NCBI GenBank assembly: GCA_030248225.1
Contig: JASANE010018314.1
Span: forward strand, 1 to 64,000
Length of the DNA: 64,000 nucleotides
Origin: Trileptium ribeirensis
Lineage: Eukaryota; Nematoda; Enoplea; Enoplida; Thoracostomopsidae
Direction: 5' to 3'
In this document: piece by piece, positions 55,401 through 64,000 of the stretch
How the letters are laid out: each line of letters begins with the position of its first letter
Position numbering within the stretch: position 1 is the first letter of the stretch
Made by a program: the position numbers and the translations under genes
Notes under the pieces: generated by a model
What the model saw: only the letters and a program-made list of their open reading frames with translations
Databases searched by the model: none
What the model was told of the DNA's origin: nothing

Positions 55401-57611
55401 CTACAGAGCTCGCTAGCGAAGATGACTCGCATTCCCCAGCCATGTCTTCAGCAATTGATAATTGAGGACAGTTCGCCACATAAGCAGGTTATACACTACC
55501 GACCACAAGTTGAATCGTATCAGTGGCCACTGTAGTTGTCGCCTGACGTTAAAACATACATCAGAGCTGGTGCAAATTTTCGATAAAAGGTTGAAACCTG
55601 ATACCGTGGGAAAATTAACATGGATCACCTTTACACACACAGATCGCAGACAAAGATAAGATCCATATAGCACATTTAATACAATATACGATTTGTAAGC
55701 TGCAGCACCGGTCAGTAAATGAATATACATCCGTGAGCCCGAGCAGGGATTTACTAATGGAGAAATGGCTGCAAGTAGTAATCGACGGACTCAGCTCCCG
55801 TAATCGACGAGCTAATAAACTCAAGGGGATAGCTTTGGAGAACTGCCATTTCAGGCCACCGGTCTCAAACGGGGCAGTTATGGCAATGGGGTTTAACATG
55901 CCTCTAGACACGTGTGCCATTACAGCGGGCTCCACCCTGGAACACTGGGCTTCGGGAGGGGGCGTGTCGTCCTACTTCCTCGGGGTGGCTAAATCGGTAG
56001 GTAGTCGAGGGGATTAACGCAGGCGCCAGCGATCTTTGTGCCTTACCCTAAGGAGTAGGTTATACAACTTACCCATATACCCGTCCCGCTACAATATACT
56101 AAACTGTAATACACATGACATAAAAATAAAAGAGGAGTCATAATATATAATTTTCAGTAAATATATATTACCTAACTTGTTTAAAACGAGATATATTTAT
56201 GTTTGCAATGCATGTTCATAGTATCTGTTTGAGTGTCTCTTGGACGAGACTGAGCGATCCAAAAAAATAGGACAGCCGCCCTTTTTAAAACGTCCAGCGA
56301 TTTCGAATAAAATTGTTTCAAATGAAAAACATTAAACTTCCACTTGGTGTGAACACTATAAAACCGTCACAAATCTTCAAAAGCTTTCAGAAGATTAATT
56401 TGTATAAAACGTACATATATTTGACCGGCCAGACACTGTATATTTTGAAACTTAGATATTCATTTTCAAAAATTCAGGTTCGTACCTGAAATACAGCAGT
56501 GCTAGGTGCTGCGACACCGAAATCAATGTCATGGTCCACGAATTGACCCCACTGCATCAACCACGAAGTGAAAGCTTCGTCCGTAGGTACCGTTCCGCTG
56601 TCACGTGCGATCACAGTTGTCGAAACGAGCCTAGCGTTTGGTTTGGCATAGCCGTGATAGAGTTTGTTGTTGGTCGCTCCTAGAACGTGAAACTTAATCC
56701 AAAATGTTAAACGATTCTACACATATCATAAGGGTGTGTGAGCTCAAAATCTGATGAAAATCTGACGGCGATTTTTGAAGAAATATTGTGTTGTTTCGAA
56801 ATTTGAAATCAAAATTTGAGCTCAAACTTTTTCAGGTAATACATCTCGATGATTGGCTAAATATATCCCTGAAAAGTTTGAACAGTGTTCACACGTTCAA
56901 ACTTAGCAAAAAGACAAAAAGGTGCTTTCAAATTTTGATCAAAATTTGAACAAATATTGAGGTCAAATTTTGATCACAATTTGACCAAAAAGTTTGAGCG
57001 TGTGAACACGCCTCTAGTTTCTACACTCTACAAATGTCATAAATCACTTCGTGATTTCGTTTCTGTTCCTCACTGACGATGACTCTAGTGAACATCATTG
57101 TTGGATACAAAAAACATATGATTTTTGATTTTAGATGAAACATAAACAGAATGCGAAGAGCGATAAACAGCAATAAAATTTTTACTCTGGTTGCCATAAA
57201 GTTATATTTTACCCAACTGTGTATGGATTAGCTAACACCGCAGATGAGATTTAGGATTACCATTTATTGAAAATCTGGAAAACGTCAATATATTAGCAGC
57301 AAAAAAGGAATTTCACAGGTTTTGAGTCGTCCATCTAGATAGTTATCATTTTATCCGCGTACCAACAGGAAGATTAAAACCATTTTCGTAGATCGGAGGC
57401 AACAACCGATGAAACGGTGTCAACGAAGCACCCCACATTGGATTTTGAAAGTTGTTACAAGTTCCGTCATAAGTACGATACCGAGAATGAAAGCAAATAT
57501 CGCTGCATGGCTGTTCGGTTGTTGACGTTATGTCACGATGAATGTGACATCCAGACAGCTCCGATATTAGGCGCAAATGGGACTCGGATAGTAGACTTTC
57601 GTAGGAGAATT
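40248..57611 (-). CDS. Animal haem peroxidase gene, partial, 8 exons found
   Basis: Exons in coding order: 57611-57363, 56679-56486, 52086-51798, 49818-49630, 47728-47532, 44814-44689, 41597-41431, 40425-40248. Together they cover most of the catalytic domain of the peroxidasin/chorion peroxidase/peroxinectin group, secreted enzymes that use hydrogen peroxide to oxidise halides or cross-link tyrosines. Landmarks: [12 protein letters not shown], distal-His [12 protein letters not shown], calcium loop [36 protein letters not shown], proximal-His [27 protein letters not shown]. Introns are 0.7-4.4 kb. Exon 6 to 7 is out of phase by one base, so the gene may be broken here or the base lost in assembly. 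N-terminal exons and the end after VYGHP were not found. Confidence 0.9.
40426..41430. other. Peroxidase intron 7
   Basis: No gene seen. Contains four spaced copies of CTTACAATATTTCTTA-like words at 40900-40985. Confidence 0.7.
41431..41597 (-). CDS. Peroxidase exon 7
   Basis: Acceptor TTATTTTAG|GCCAT, donor CATCAA|GTAAGT. Encodes [30 protein letters not shown] and [17 protein letters not shown]. Its acceptor is directly at the edge of the 41.6-43.4 kb satellite, whose units repeat the same acceptor sequence. Joins exon 8 in phase. Confidence 0.88.
41590..43395. repeat. ~40-bp satellite in peroxidase intron 6
   Basis: About 44 degenerate units of roughly 40 bp, alternating ...GGCTTAAAATGAGTTTAATTG... 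and ...GGCCCAAAATAAGTTTACAC..., each with CTTGAGTATTATAAGTGT. A stretch of over 200 bp at about 41775-41990 recurs at about 42090-42310, so there is higher-order duplication. The first unit overlaps the acceptor of exon 7. Confidence 0.92.
43396..44280. other. Rest of peroxidase intron 6; no gene
   Basis: AT-rich with short frames only. The left half of the next foldback element has a partial extra copy of its end at about 44235-44275. Confidence 0.6.
44288..44600. mobile_element. Foldback element in peroxidase intron 6
   Basis: Two inverted arms of about 145 bp around a spacer near 44440-44455. Left-arm blocks (TTGTGATATTTAAATATGTA, TTTGCGTTCACATTACATG, TTTAATATTGGATAATTGGA) recur inverted at 44465-44600. 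The element lies about 90 bp beyond the donor of exon 6. Non-coding. Confidence 0.8.
44689..44814 (-). CDS. Peroxidase exon 6 (proximal His), phase problem at its end
   Basis: Acceptor TTTGTAG|GGCTA, donor AACAAG|GTCAGA. Encodes [27 protein letters not shown]; the His after FRFG is the proximal haem ligand. The exon has 126 bases and ends in phase 0, but exon 7 needs one leading base from it. A one-base loss near 44695-44702 would explain this. Confidence 0.85.
44815..47531. other. Peroxidase intron 5; no gene recognised
   Basis: Only short frames. 46900-47060 is extremely AT-rich and 47090-47290 is a GC-rich block (CCCCCTCGGG, CCGACCGGTTGATGACC) of unknown type. Confidence 0.6.
47532..47728 (-). 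CDS. Peroxidase exon 5 (distal Arg region)
   Basis: Acceptor ATATTTTAG|CCACA, donor ATCAG|GTATAT. Encodes [37 protein letters not shown] and [13 protein letters not shown]. The usual REHNR motif reads RQHNR here, a Glu to Gln change next to the catalytic Arg. Confidence 0.9.
47729..49629. other. Peroxidase intron 4; GC-rich and T-rich inserts
   Basis: 48285-48520 is a GC-rich block (CCCACCCCCCGACGACC). 48780-49020 is a T-rich block with repeated CCAATTTTTGCCAA words like that at 2500-2660, suggesting a dispersed repeat. No coding sequence recognised. Confidence 0.5.
49630..49818 (-). CDS. Peroxidase exon 4
   Basis: Acceptor ATTTTTAG|AATTA, donor ACCG|GTTTGT. Encodes [22 protein letters not shown] and [18 protein letters not shown], a hallmark block of animal peroxidases. 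Joins exon 5 in phase to give LTATHTLW. Confidence 0.9.
49819..51797. other. Peroxidase intron 3; no gene recognised
   Basis: Short frames only. 51090-51300 is an isolated GC-rich block (CCTCCCGGAAGGTGGTCCG) that may be a transposon fragment. Confidence 0.5.
51798..52086 (-). CDS. Peroxidase exon 3 (calcium loop)
   Basis: Acceptor TTTTTCAG|AGTGG, donor TTGG|GTAAGC. Encodes [20 protein letters not shown], then MPEDDPRF, the [14 protein letters not shown] region and [17 protein letters not shown], the conserved calcium-binding loop. Phase agrees with exons 2 and 4. Confidence 0.9.
52087..56485. other. Peroxidase intron 2; possible promoter/5' exon or retroelement fragment on the plus strand
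   Basis: The longest intron (4.4 kb). 53790-54300 is unusually GC/TCG-rich and includes GGGACACTG|GTGAGTGC, a strong plus-strand donor (near 54068). An ATG at 54354 opens [20 protein letters not shown] before stops. 55260-55440 is another GC-rich patch. This could be a decayed LTR retroelement or a nested gene start; no reverse transcriptase, protease or LTR pair was recognised. Confidence 0.3.
56486..56679 (-). CDS. Peroxidase exon 2 (distal His)
   Basis: Acceptor GTTCTAG|GAGCG, donor TTTCAG|GTACGA. Encodes [19 protein letters not shown] and [17 protein letters not shown]; the His in VDHD is the distal haem His and its neighbouring Asp is a calcium ligand. Joins exon 1 in phase (GGA codon). 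Confidence 0.9.
56727..57014. mobile_element. MITE related to 6092-6431, in peroxidase intron 1
   Basis: Right end GAGCGTGTGAACACGCCT is intact; the left end AAGGGTGTGTGAGCTC has decayed. The interior has the same TTTGAGCTCAAA and CAAATTTTGATC words in inverted order. Confidence 0.75.
57363..57611 (-). CDS. Peroxidase exon 1 of those found
   Basis: Acceptor ATTTGTAG|AATTC, donor GTTG|GTACGC. Encodes [30 protein letters not shown] and [12 protein letters not shown], then [12 protein letters not shown]. This is the start of the peroxidase domain, with Cys pairs as in peroxidasins. It begins in split-codon phase, so at least one earlier exon exists. Confidence 0.9.
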
Positions 57612-57905
57612 CTACAAATATTAACTAAAGATTAGTAGTTATTTTTGTGAGGTCTATATAGTGATTCACAATGATTGACAAAAATTTTGTCTACAGTGGA
57701 AGCAGCAATAACATACATAACAGACCATCAGGCGCTGATATAAAATTAGGGTGTAAGCTCTATATTGTAGCAAATCCAGTAACCATAAACTGATACTTCG
57801 ATGCATAATCTGCTAGACGCTGTTCCAGTTAAAAAATATCAACAGTCATGGTTACTTAGCTGCAGGATTTATTACCGGTGGGTCTTATAGACCTTTGGTC
57901 CTAGC
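57612..57905. other. Upstream of first peroxidase exon found; no gene
   Basis: Short frames only. Earlier peroxidase exons (signal peptide, propeptide) should lie to the right of here but were not recognised. Confidence 0.4.
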
Positions 57906-57907
57906 AA

Positions 57908-58385
57908 ACTTTCATGAAAAATGAGAATTCAAAGTAAACTCCACAAGGGAAACAGCTATCGACACTCGATTTTATACAAAGTTCGATAACGTTACGAGCC
58001 ATCGAGAAGTAGGTATATCGCCCATTAACTATCCTTCTGTGGTATTTAATAAAATATAAAAATTTCGTTATTAAATTTTTTAGATTCAATATTTTATTTA
58101 AAATAATTAGGCATAGCTAGTTTTTTTTGCTTGCATCTAAGTAAAAGAAGAACACTTTATGTCGACAAATGTAAATTCAGAAACAGATCAACAGATGTGG
58201 CTAATTGTTTTTCTATTTATTGTGTTTAGGGGTTAGCATATTCGTTCATGCGTGTTTGTCTATAACTACCTGTTGAGGAGCTTAATGTTGGATAACTGTC
58301 TTTTTCGTGCTAACATCAACTCAAATTTCAATACGATCATTTATAACATGAGAATAAGTGGGTCCATTTAGCGGAAGATTTCACA
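57908..58385. repeat. Duplicated ~480-bp segment, copy 1
   Basis: Matches 62758-63215 in the same orientation with moderate divergence: AAGTAAACTCCACAAGGGAA, CTTCTGTGG, TTTAGGGGTTAGCATATTC, GAGGAGCTTAATGTTGGATAA, CAACTCAAATTT. Either an old local duplication 4.85 kb apart or two copies of an unknown dispersed repeat. Confidence 0.75.
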
Positions 58386-59500
58386 GTGGATGTAAAGTTT
58401 ATGTAATACAAATATAGTGCTAATATCACGTATACAGTGTTTGCTGCGACGGAGTACCGGACTCAAAATTAATATTTTGGGGCAAAATCAGCGTAATATT
58501 TGGAGTTTTCACTTCTAACATGGAAATATGTGGCCCCATTTGACTCAGATTTAGGTATTGTATAAATTTTATATGGCTTACATCTATCAATAACACCGGC
58601 TCAACATTACTTACTGTATATACCTGACGGGTTAAAAGTGAAACATTTGAACCAAAATATCCAAAATTTCGCTCTTGTCACATGAAGGTTCGTAGTATTT
58701 GAACCGAGCTGACTATGATTTTCCTAAGCATGTAAACTTACGGGTTACATATGGCTTAAGCACTATTCTTGTATCATCATTATCTGAGATAAATATATTT
58801 TATTTAAATTTTATACTTGATGAATCAATCTGCAAAAAGAAAAACTTGCATTTGCCATTAATCTATAGCCTAATGCCTATTACAATTTGGCTATGCTTTC
58901 ATAGTCCTTGCCTAGTTCACCAAGATAACATGACATTCATCACCCGTGTATCACTTTAGCAGATGCGAACAATAGTGAAAACCCTTTATTTATATTCAGA
59001 ATTCTCCTGTCAAAATAGATTAATTCCTTCGATTTCACAATAGTTCTACCATAGTGCGTGCCTGTGGGCATCTATGCTACTTATTTCATCTCTACTTTAC
59101 CGGAGAACTCCTCTGCATTGCGCTGATTTCTGACTAGTTATATAAAGCAGAAGTTAAGTTGTAGACTCAACTGTCATAGTGAAGCATCTAACTTCAGAGT
59201 AATGAATTTAAAGTAAAAGACTTATCACTTGTTTCTTAACAATTATCAAATGTTCACGAAAGCAAATGCCAAAAATTTCAATATTCATCCCGAAAAGAGA
59301 TAAACTTGCAGGCATGTGTGTTACCGTTTTAAATATTGAAATCGGAATCAACACAGCTCATCAGTTATAGTCAAGGTGAAACTTGTAACTATTAAACATA
59401 TCGATTTAACATGTGCAAAACGAATAGTCAGTGCAAGGACAGAATCAATGATGATCTAAAGATTGTACTTTATTATTCTTAGCGAGTAAATGTAACTTCA
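58386..59500. other. No recognised gene
   Basis: AT-rich. One 86-codon plus-strand frame (58699-58959) has hydrophobic stretches but no start context, domain or splice partner. Confidence 0.4.
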
Positions 59501-59504
59501 AACT

Positions 59505-60660
59505 TCATGGACATGTGTCATGTGGCATGTTTCACAGTGAAAATCCAGCTCAGAACCTTAATCATGTTCAACTATAAATAATGCTTGAATTTTCTAGCAT
59601 CAATCCCTTTCCAAACCTGAGGCAACGTTCATGTAAATGTTAAATATAAGTACACATATGAAATTTGATCATGTGTCATGTGGCATGTTTTACAGTGAAA
59701 ATCCAGCTCAGAACTTTAATCATGTTCAACTATAAATACTGCTTGAATTTTCTAGCATCAATCCCTTTCCAAACCTGAGGCAACGTTCATGTAAATGTTA
59801 AATATAAGTACACATATGTAATTTTATCATGTGTCATGTGGCATGTTTTACAGTGAAAATCCAGCTCAGAACTTTAATCATGTTCAACTATAAATAATGC
59901 TTGAATTTTCTAGCATCAATCCCTTCCCAAACCTGAGGCAACGTTCATGTAAATGTTAAATATAAGTACACATATGTAATTTTATCATGTGTCATGTGGC
60001 ATGTTTTACAGTGATATGTAATTTTATCATGTGTCATGTGGCATGTTTTACAGTGAAAATCCAGCGCAGAACCTTAATCATGTTCAACTATAAATAATGC
60101 TTGAATTTTCTAGCATCAATCCCTTTCCAAACCTGAGGCAACGTTCATGTAAATGTTAAATATAAGTACACATATGTAATTTTATCATGTGTCATGTGGC
60201 ATGTTTTACAGTGAAAATCCAGCTCAGAACCTTAATCATGTTCAACTATAAATAATGCTTGAATTTTCTAGCATCAATCCCTTTCCAAACCTGAGGCAAC
60301 GTTCATGTAAATGTTAAATATAAGTACACATATATAATTTTATCATGTGTCATGTGGCATGTTTTACAGTGAAAATCCAGCTCAGAACCTTAATCATGTT
60401 CAACTATAAGTAATGCTTGAATTTTCTAGCATCAATCCCTTTCCAAACCTGAGGCAACGTTCATGAAAATGCTAAATATAAGTACACATATGTAATTTTA
60501 TCATGTGTCATGTGGCATGTTTTACAGTGAAAATCCAGCTCAGAACCTTAATCATGTTCAACTATAAATATTGCTTGAATTTTCTAGCATCAATCCCTTT
60601 CCAAACCTGAGGCAACGTTCATGTAAATGTTAAATATAAGTACACATATGTAATTTTATC
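59505..60660. repeat. ~158-bp tandem repeat, about 7 copies
   Basis: Units start at CATGTGTCATGTGGCATG (near 59511, 59670, 59829, 59987, 60026, 60185, 60343 and 60502). A truncated 39-bp unit sits at 59987-60025. Each unit includes AAAATCCAGCTCAGAAC, GCATCAATCCCTTTCCAAAC and AACGTTCATGTAAATG. Highly similar to one another; non-coding. Confidence 0.93.
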
Positions 60661-61010
60661 TAGCCATATTTTATTACGCTTACTCACTTGTGTCAGTACT
60701 ATTGAACTAACATCGAAGCGTTATCGCCTAAAGACATAAATATCAAACATATGTCAATTTTTCTTTTTACTGCGGTTTTACGACATATACTGTAGTAAAT
60801 GTTCATCCTCGGTTTAAGCAAACTAAGATACCTAAACTGTGACTGCCAACGACGTCATGACAATGCAATTTAATTTTGGGTTAATCTATTAGTCCCACTC
60901 GGCCAATGCCACACCGATGCACTGTACCAGGATATGGTCTTAGTATACTTGTCCATTGCTAGACAAACAAGCTAACTTCACCTTACCTATCAGGTAAACG
61001 CATACCTTGA
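60661..61010. other. No recognised gene
   Basis: Unique-looking spacer between the 158-bp array and the third 510-bp MITE. Confidence 0.4.
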
Positions 61011-61520
61011 TGAGGCGTTCACGTTATAATGTCCCTGCTGCTTGAAAGTTTTGTCCCCCTGTAGTCGCGATCCTACCGTATAGACAGTCATGGTGACACC
61101 CATAGTGTAAATCAATTGCCAAGGGTGTAGCACACACCCCTAGCTACTACATTTTTTCTTGACAGTGTCTTACACACCCTTAGCTGTCAATTTGGCGCGA
61201 ATTCACTATAACGGACACCGTCTGTAGCTAATGCGGTTTATTAGTGAACTGTCCTCTGTAATTTTTTCTAAATTTACGATATTTGTGTCTAGCCCATATG
61301 AACATTGCTCAAATTATTCCGAACACTGTCAATAAAACTGCCAGAAGACACGGTGTGCGTGACATCATGGAGAAGTAGTAATACCCGTAACTAGCGACCT
61401 TTGACAAAATTTATTAAAAACATGGGGGTGTCTAAGACATCCTGTTGTCAACAATGTGTCTGACACCGTGTAGTGTACATAGGTTCCAATTGTTGGGGAC
61501 ATTATAACGTGAACGCCGCA
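61011..61520. mobile_element. 510-bp MITE, copy 3
   Basis: Same family and orientation as 15172-15681, more diverged (the left terminus reads TGAGGCGTTCACG), flanked by TGA on both sides. Exactly 510 bp. Confidence 0.87.
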
Positions 61521-61606
61521 TGATGTGTAGAAAGAAATCGTATTGCTTAACGGTTAGTCTACATTAATGAGGTGTCCGGTTAAACAAACCGAAACTGTCT
61601 CAAGTC

Positions 61607-61980
61607 GTATTAAAATGAATGACTTGAATTATCAATTGTATAATGTTATGTTTTATTTTAAAGTGCCTCAGTGTGGTTTTCATTCGGTGCCCTTCCGGAC
61701 AAGCACACCGAAACCGTCCAAATCGCGAGAAAGTGAATGACTGGGATTATCAATTGTATAAACTTATGTTTTATTCTAAAGTGCCTCAATGTGGTTACCA
61801 TTCGGTCTCCTTCCGGACCAAGAACCCCGAAAGTATCGCAAATCGCACGAAAATGAATGACTCGAATTATCAATTGTATAATGTTATCTTTTCTTCTAAA
61901 CTGCCTCGGTATGGTTGTCATTCGTTCTCCTATTATGCACAGAAGTTGGTAAGGAGACATCGGTTTATAGGGTTATATGT
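61607..61980. repeat. 121-bp tandem repeat, 3 copies
   Basis: Units begin near 61613, 61734 and 61855 with AAATGAATGACT, then ATTATCAATTGTATAA, AGTGCCTCA and TTCCGGAC. A partial further unit may lie at about 61570-61605. Because 121 is not a multiple of three, the plus-strand frame across it is incidental. Confidence 0.88.
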
Positions 61981-62757
61981 AGCTTAGAGCAAGTAAATAA
62001 CAAACAAACAATAAATAATAACAAATTAATAACAAGCTACCCTGTCGGAAACACATACTATGTGTCAAGAACTTTTGTTTGAAAACGAAGACGTTTCTTC
62101 TTAAAAGAAGAATGTCACAGCAGTCATGTTGCTATTAACAATAGGATTTATGCGCCTGGACTACATATAGTTAATTAAATATAAACTTTACGACGGTTCA
62201 TGCATAATATATGGTTTTTGAAACATGTCAAATTATTTGGTTCACATTTTTTGCGAATATGCTATCTATGAAATAGCAAGAATGAATTCAGACCTGGTAA
62301 AGTTGATAATATAATTTTCGATGTCATCAATTCTCGGAATTCCTAAATGTTTTCATCTCAATTGTAGTCAACAAATACAACGTTTGCTGCATCCGTTTGC
62401 CTGGCATGCAGACTCCAGCGGTCGGATCTGGAAAAATACTTTATGACTATGATCGACTACGTGCTGTGCAATTAAAGCTGTAATGCACACTCTGACAGAA
62501 GGTGAAATCAATGTCACAGCCTGACGGCTGTGACAACAAGCTAATATTTCGTACAAAATGCTTCCACAATAGAGTCGTAGGAAAATTGTTAGAAACTGAA
62601 GTTTGTCACAGTCGCTAAGCTGTGACATTTTTCAGATTTTATCTAAATGTGTAACGTACATGTATCTTAACAAATACTCATAAAAGTACAAATCTATATT
62701 CAAGCATAACGACGGGTTAGAATTATTGATTTACGTTAGCAAATATTTATTCAAAGA
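61981..62757. other. No supported gene
   Basis: The minus-strand frame 62368-62628 is Cys-containing with an acceptor-like TTTTTCCAG, but matches no part of the peroxidase and is not called. It contains an imperfect inverted TCACAG pair around 62512-62540. Confidence 0.35.
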
Positions 62758-63215
62758 AGTGAGAATTTGAAGTAAACTCCGCGACGGAAACAGTGATCAA
62801 CAGCCAGTTTTGTATAACGGTCAATAACGATAATGTCCATTGAGCCATATGCATTTCTACTATTACCTCATCTTCTGTGGAACTATATTTAGTAAATTTA
62901 TAAATTTAATTGCCAAATTTTTTTAAATTGAAAAGTTTTATCTAAATTAATTATATAGCTACTTTTTGTTTGCATGTAAAAGATCAACACTTTACTTCAA
63001 CAACTGTAATTCAGAAGCCGATAAGCGGATTTGGCTAATTATTTTCCAATTTGATGCATTTAGGGGTTAGCATATTCATGCATGTTCGTCTGTAATTGCA
63101 CTTATTAAGGAGCTGGTGTTAAATAATTCTCTTTTTCATGCCAACATCGACTCAAATTTAGCTGTGATCATTTGTAACTTGATATTATGTGGATCGATTT
63201 AGTAGAAACTTTCAC
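62758..63215. repeat. Duplicated ~480-bp segment, copy 2
   Basis: Second copy of 57908-58385: AAGTAAACTCCGCGACGGAA, CTTCTGTGGAA, TTTAGGGGTTAGCATATTC, AAGGAGCTGGTGTTAAATAA, CGACTCAAATTT. Same orientation. Confidence 0.75.
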
Positions 63216-64000
63216 AGAAGATATGACAACATGTGACAATTATATAGCATATATAGCTGCCGCTTGTTGTGAGCGTACGGAAAATCGCATATTAGTCTTA
63301 ATAGTAATTACTAGAAAATGAGGCTACGTGCGCGTTATAATATCACCGTGTATATTATTAACCACAAGCAATAAAATTTTAACTAAGTACTCGTGGTACA
63401 ATGGTCAGGACTGGCCGTTTTCGCACAAAAATCCCCATATTCGAAGCTACTTTAAAAAATGCTGGTAAATTTTTAAATTTATATAAATCGTGAAAGCAAA
63501 AAAGTGCTGTGACGCTTTTCCTTAAGAAAAATATCTCTCGAATCTGCGAAAAAATTCAACCAAGTTTACTTATCGACAAATCAACAAGTTGGTGAAAGTT
63601 TTATGTCGTTCTAATTTCTTGAACGCTTTTGGTAAATCATTTTGCTTAGAATCAGCAGCATAACATACTCAATACTAATAAATGCTTAAATGATAAATCT
63701 TGATTGTATTATGCAACTGTGCGTTACGATATTTGTCAATGATTATAGTACATATAAAAGATGAAGCCGGGTCATCGGGTTACGGTCAACTCAGGTCATA
63801 TCTGTGACCGCAAGATTAGAAACGCGGCATCGGTAACTATGTACAAGCATAGTTCGTTTTAGAAAACAACGCCCCCATTTCCGTCCCATACTCAATACAA
63901 AACAGAGCAGTATATTTTATTTCTTTCTTTACATGCTCGGTTCATCCACAAAGACGCAGTATACTGAAAATAGGTTTCCATTAAATTTAAAAGTAGATTA
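63216..64000. other. No recognised gene
   Basis: AT-rich with short frames only. A weak tRNA-like A-box at about 63390-63415 has no acceptor stem and is not called. Confidence 0.4.

Noticed and set aside
57901..58089. Minus-strand frame as a conserved exon, because a similar peptide can be read in copy 2 at 62.8 kb
   Set aside because: Differences between the copies fall on all codon positions and the similarity extends far outside the frame, so it is a duplicated non-coding segment.
62368..62628. Cys-rich minus-strand frame as an N-terminal peroxidase exon
   Set aside because: None of its three frames resembles peroxidase propeptide sequence, and the acceptor-like site alone is not enough.
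63387..63450. tRNA-like sequence (GTGGTACAATGG A-box)
   Set aside because: No cloverleaf or acceptor stem can be formed, and the B-box is poor.

Overview
The window looks like nuclear DNA of an invertebrate animal. It is AT-rich, full of satellites and inverted-repeat transposons, and carries a multi-exon gene with GT/AG introns of up to about 4.4 kb. The species cannot be named from the sequence. The TCAGT-type initiators in the virus-like promoters would suit an arthropod host, but that is weak evidence.

Host gene: the minus strand from 57611 down to 40248 holds eight exons of an animal haem peroxidase (peroxidasin/chorion peroxidase/peroxinectin superfamily). The distal His region, calcium loop, distal Arg region and proximal His region are all visible. 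Seven exons have consistent junctions, but exon 6 to exon 7 is out of phase by one base, so the copy is either broken or carries an assembly indel. First and last exons were not found. The gene may continue to the left, which would put the large virus-like insertion in an intron.

Virus-like elements: 22.2-38.9 kb is a decayed Polinton/Maverick (adintovirus-like) element, called B here. In order it has a divergent small minus-strand gene, a protein-primed family-B DNA polymerase with an N-terminal zinc-finger/Gln-rich extension, a truncated integrase, a packaging ATPase, two small conserved-looking proteins, a NADAR-domain gene, a TATA-binding-protein-like gene, a probable minor capsid (penton) gene, a small basic protein, the major capsid gene, a small unknown ORF and a last gene with its own promoter. 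Three promoters share one layout: a TATA box exactly 34 bp before a TCAGTTTG initiator. A TBP-like gene together with this promoter class is the most interesting signal in the window. A second element, A, enters at the left edge (1-1700, minus strand) with its own polymerase start and a similar promoter. Element B is itself invaded by a foldback-type element (27.3-32.0 kb) whose inverted termini are built of satellite repeats, and by a 0.4-kb Mutator-like MITE inside the capsid gene.

Repeats: 3.0-3.4 kb is a 17-bp minisatellite. 6.8-12.5 kb is about 29 copies of a 196-bp unit, each carrying on the minus strand an ATG, a signal-peptide-like stretch and a consensus splice donor. 12.9-13.6 kb is a 90-bp ORF-keeping repeat. 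Further arrays lie at 39.4-40.2, 41.6-43.4, 59.5-60.7 and 61.6-62.0 kb. Three 510-bp MITEs with TNA target duplications lie at 15.2, 20.8 and 61.0 kb, and foldback elements lie at 4.8, 6.1, 44.3 and 56.7 kb. The remaining stretches show no gene I can support.
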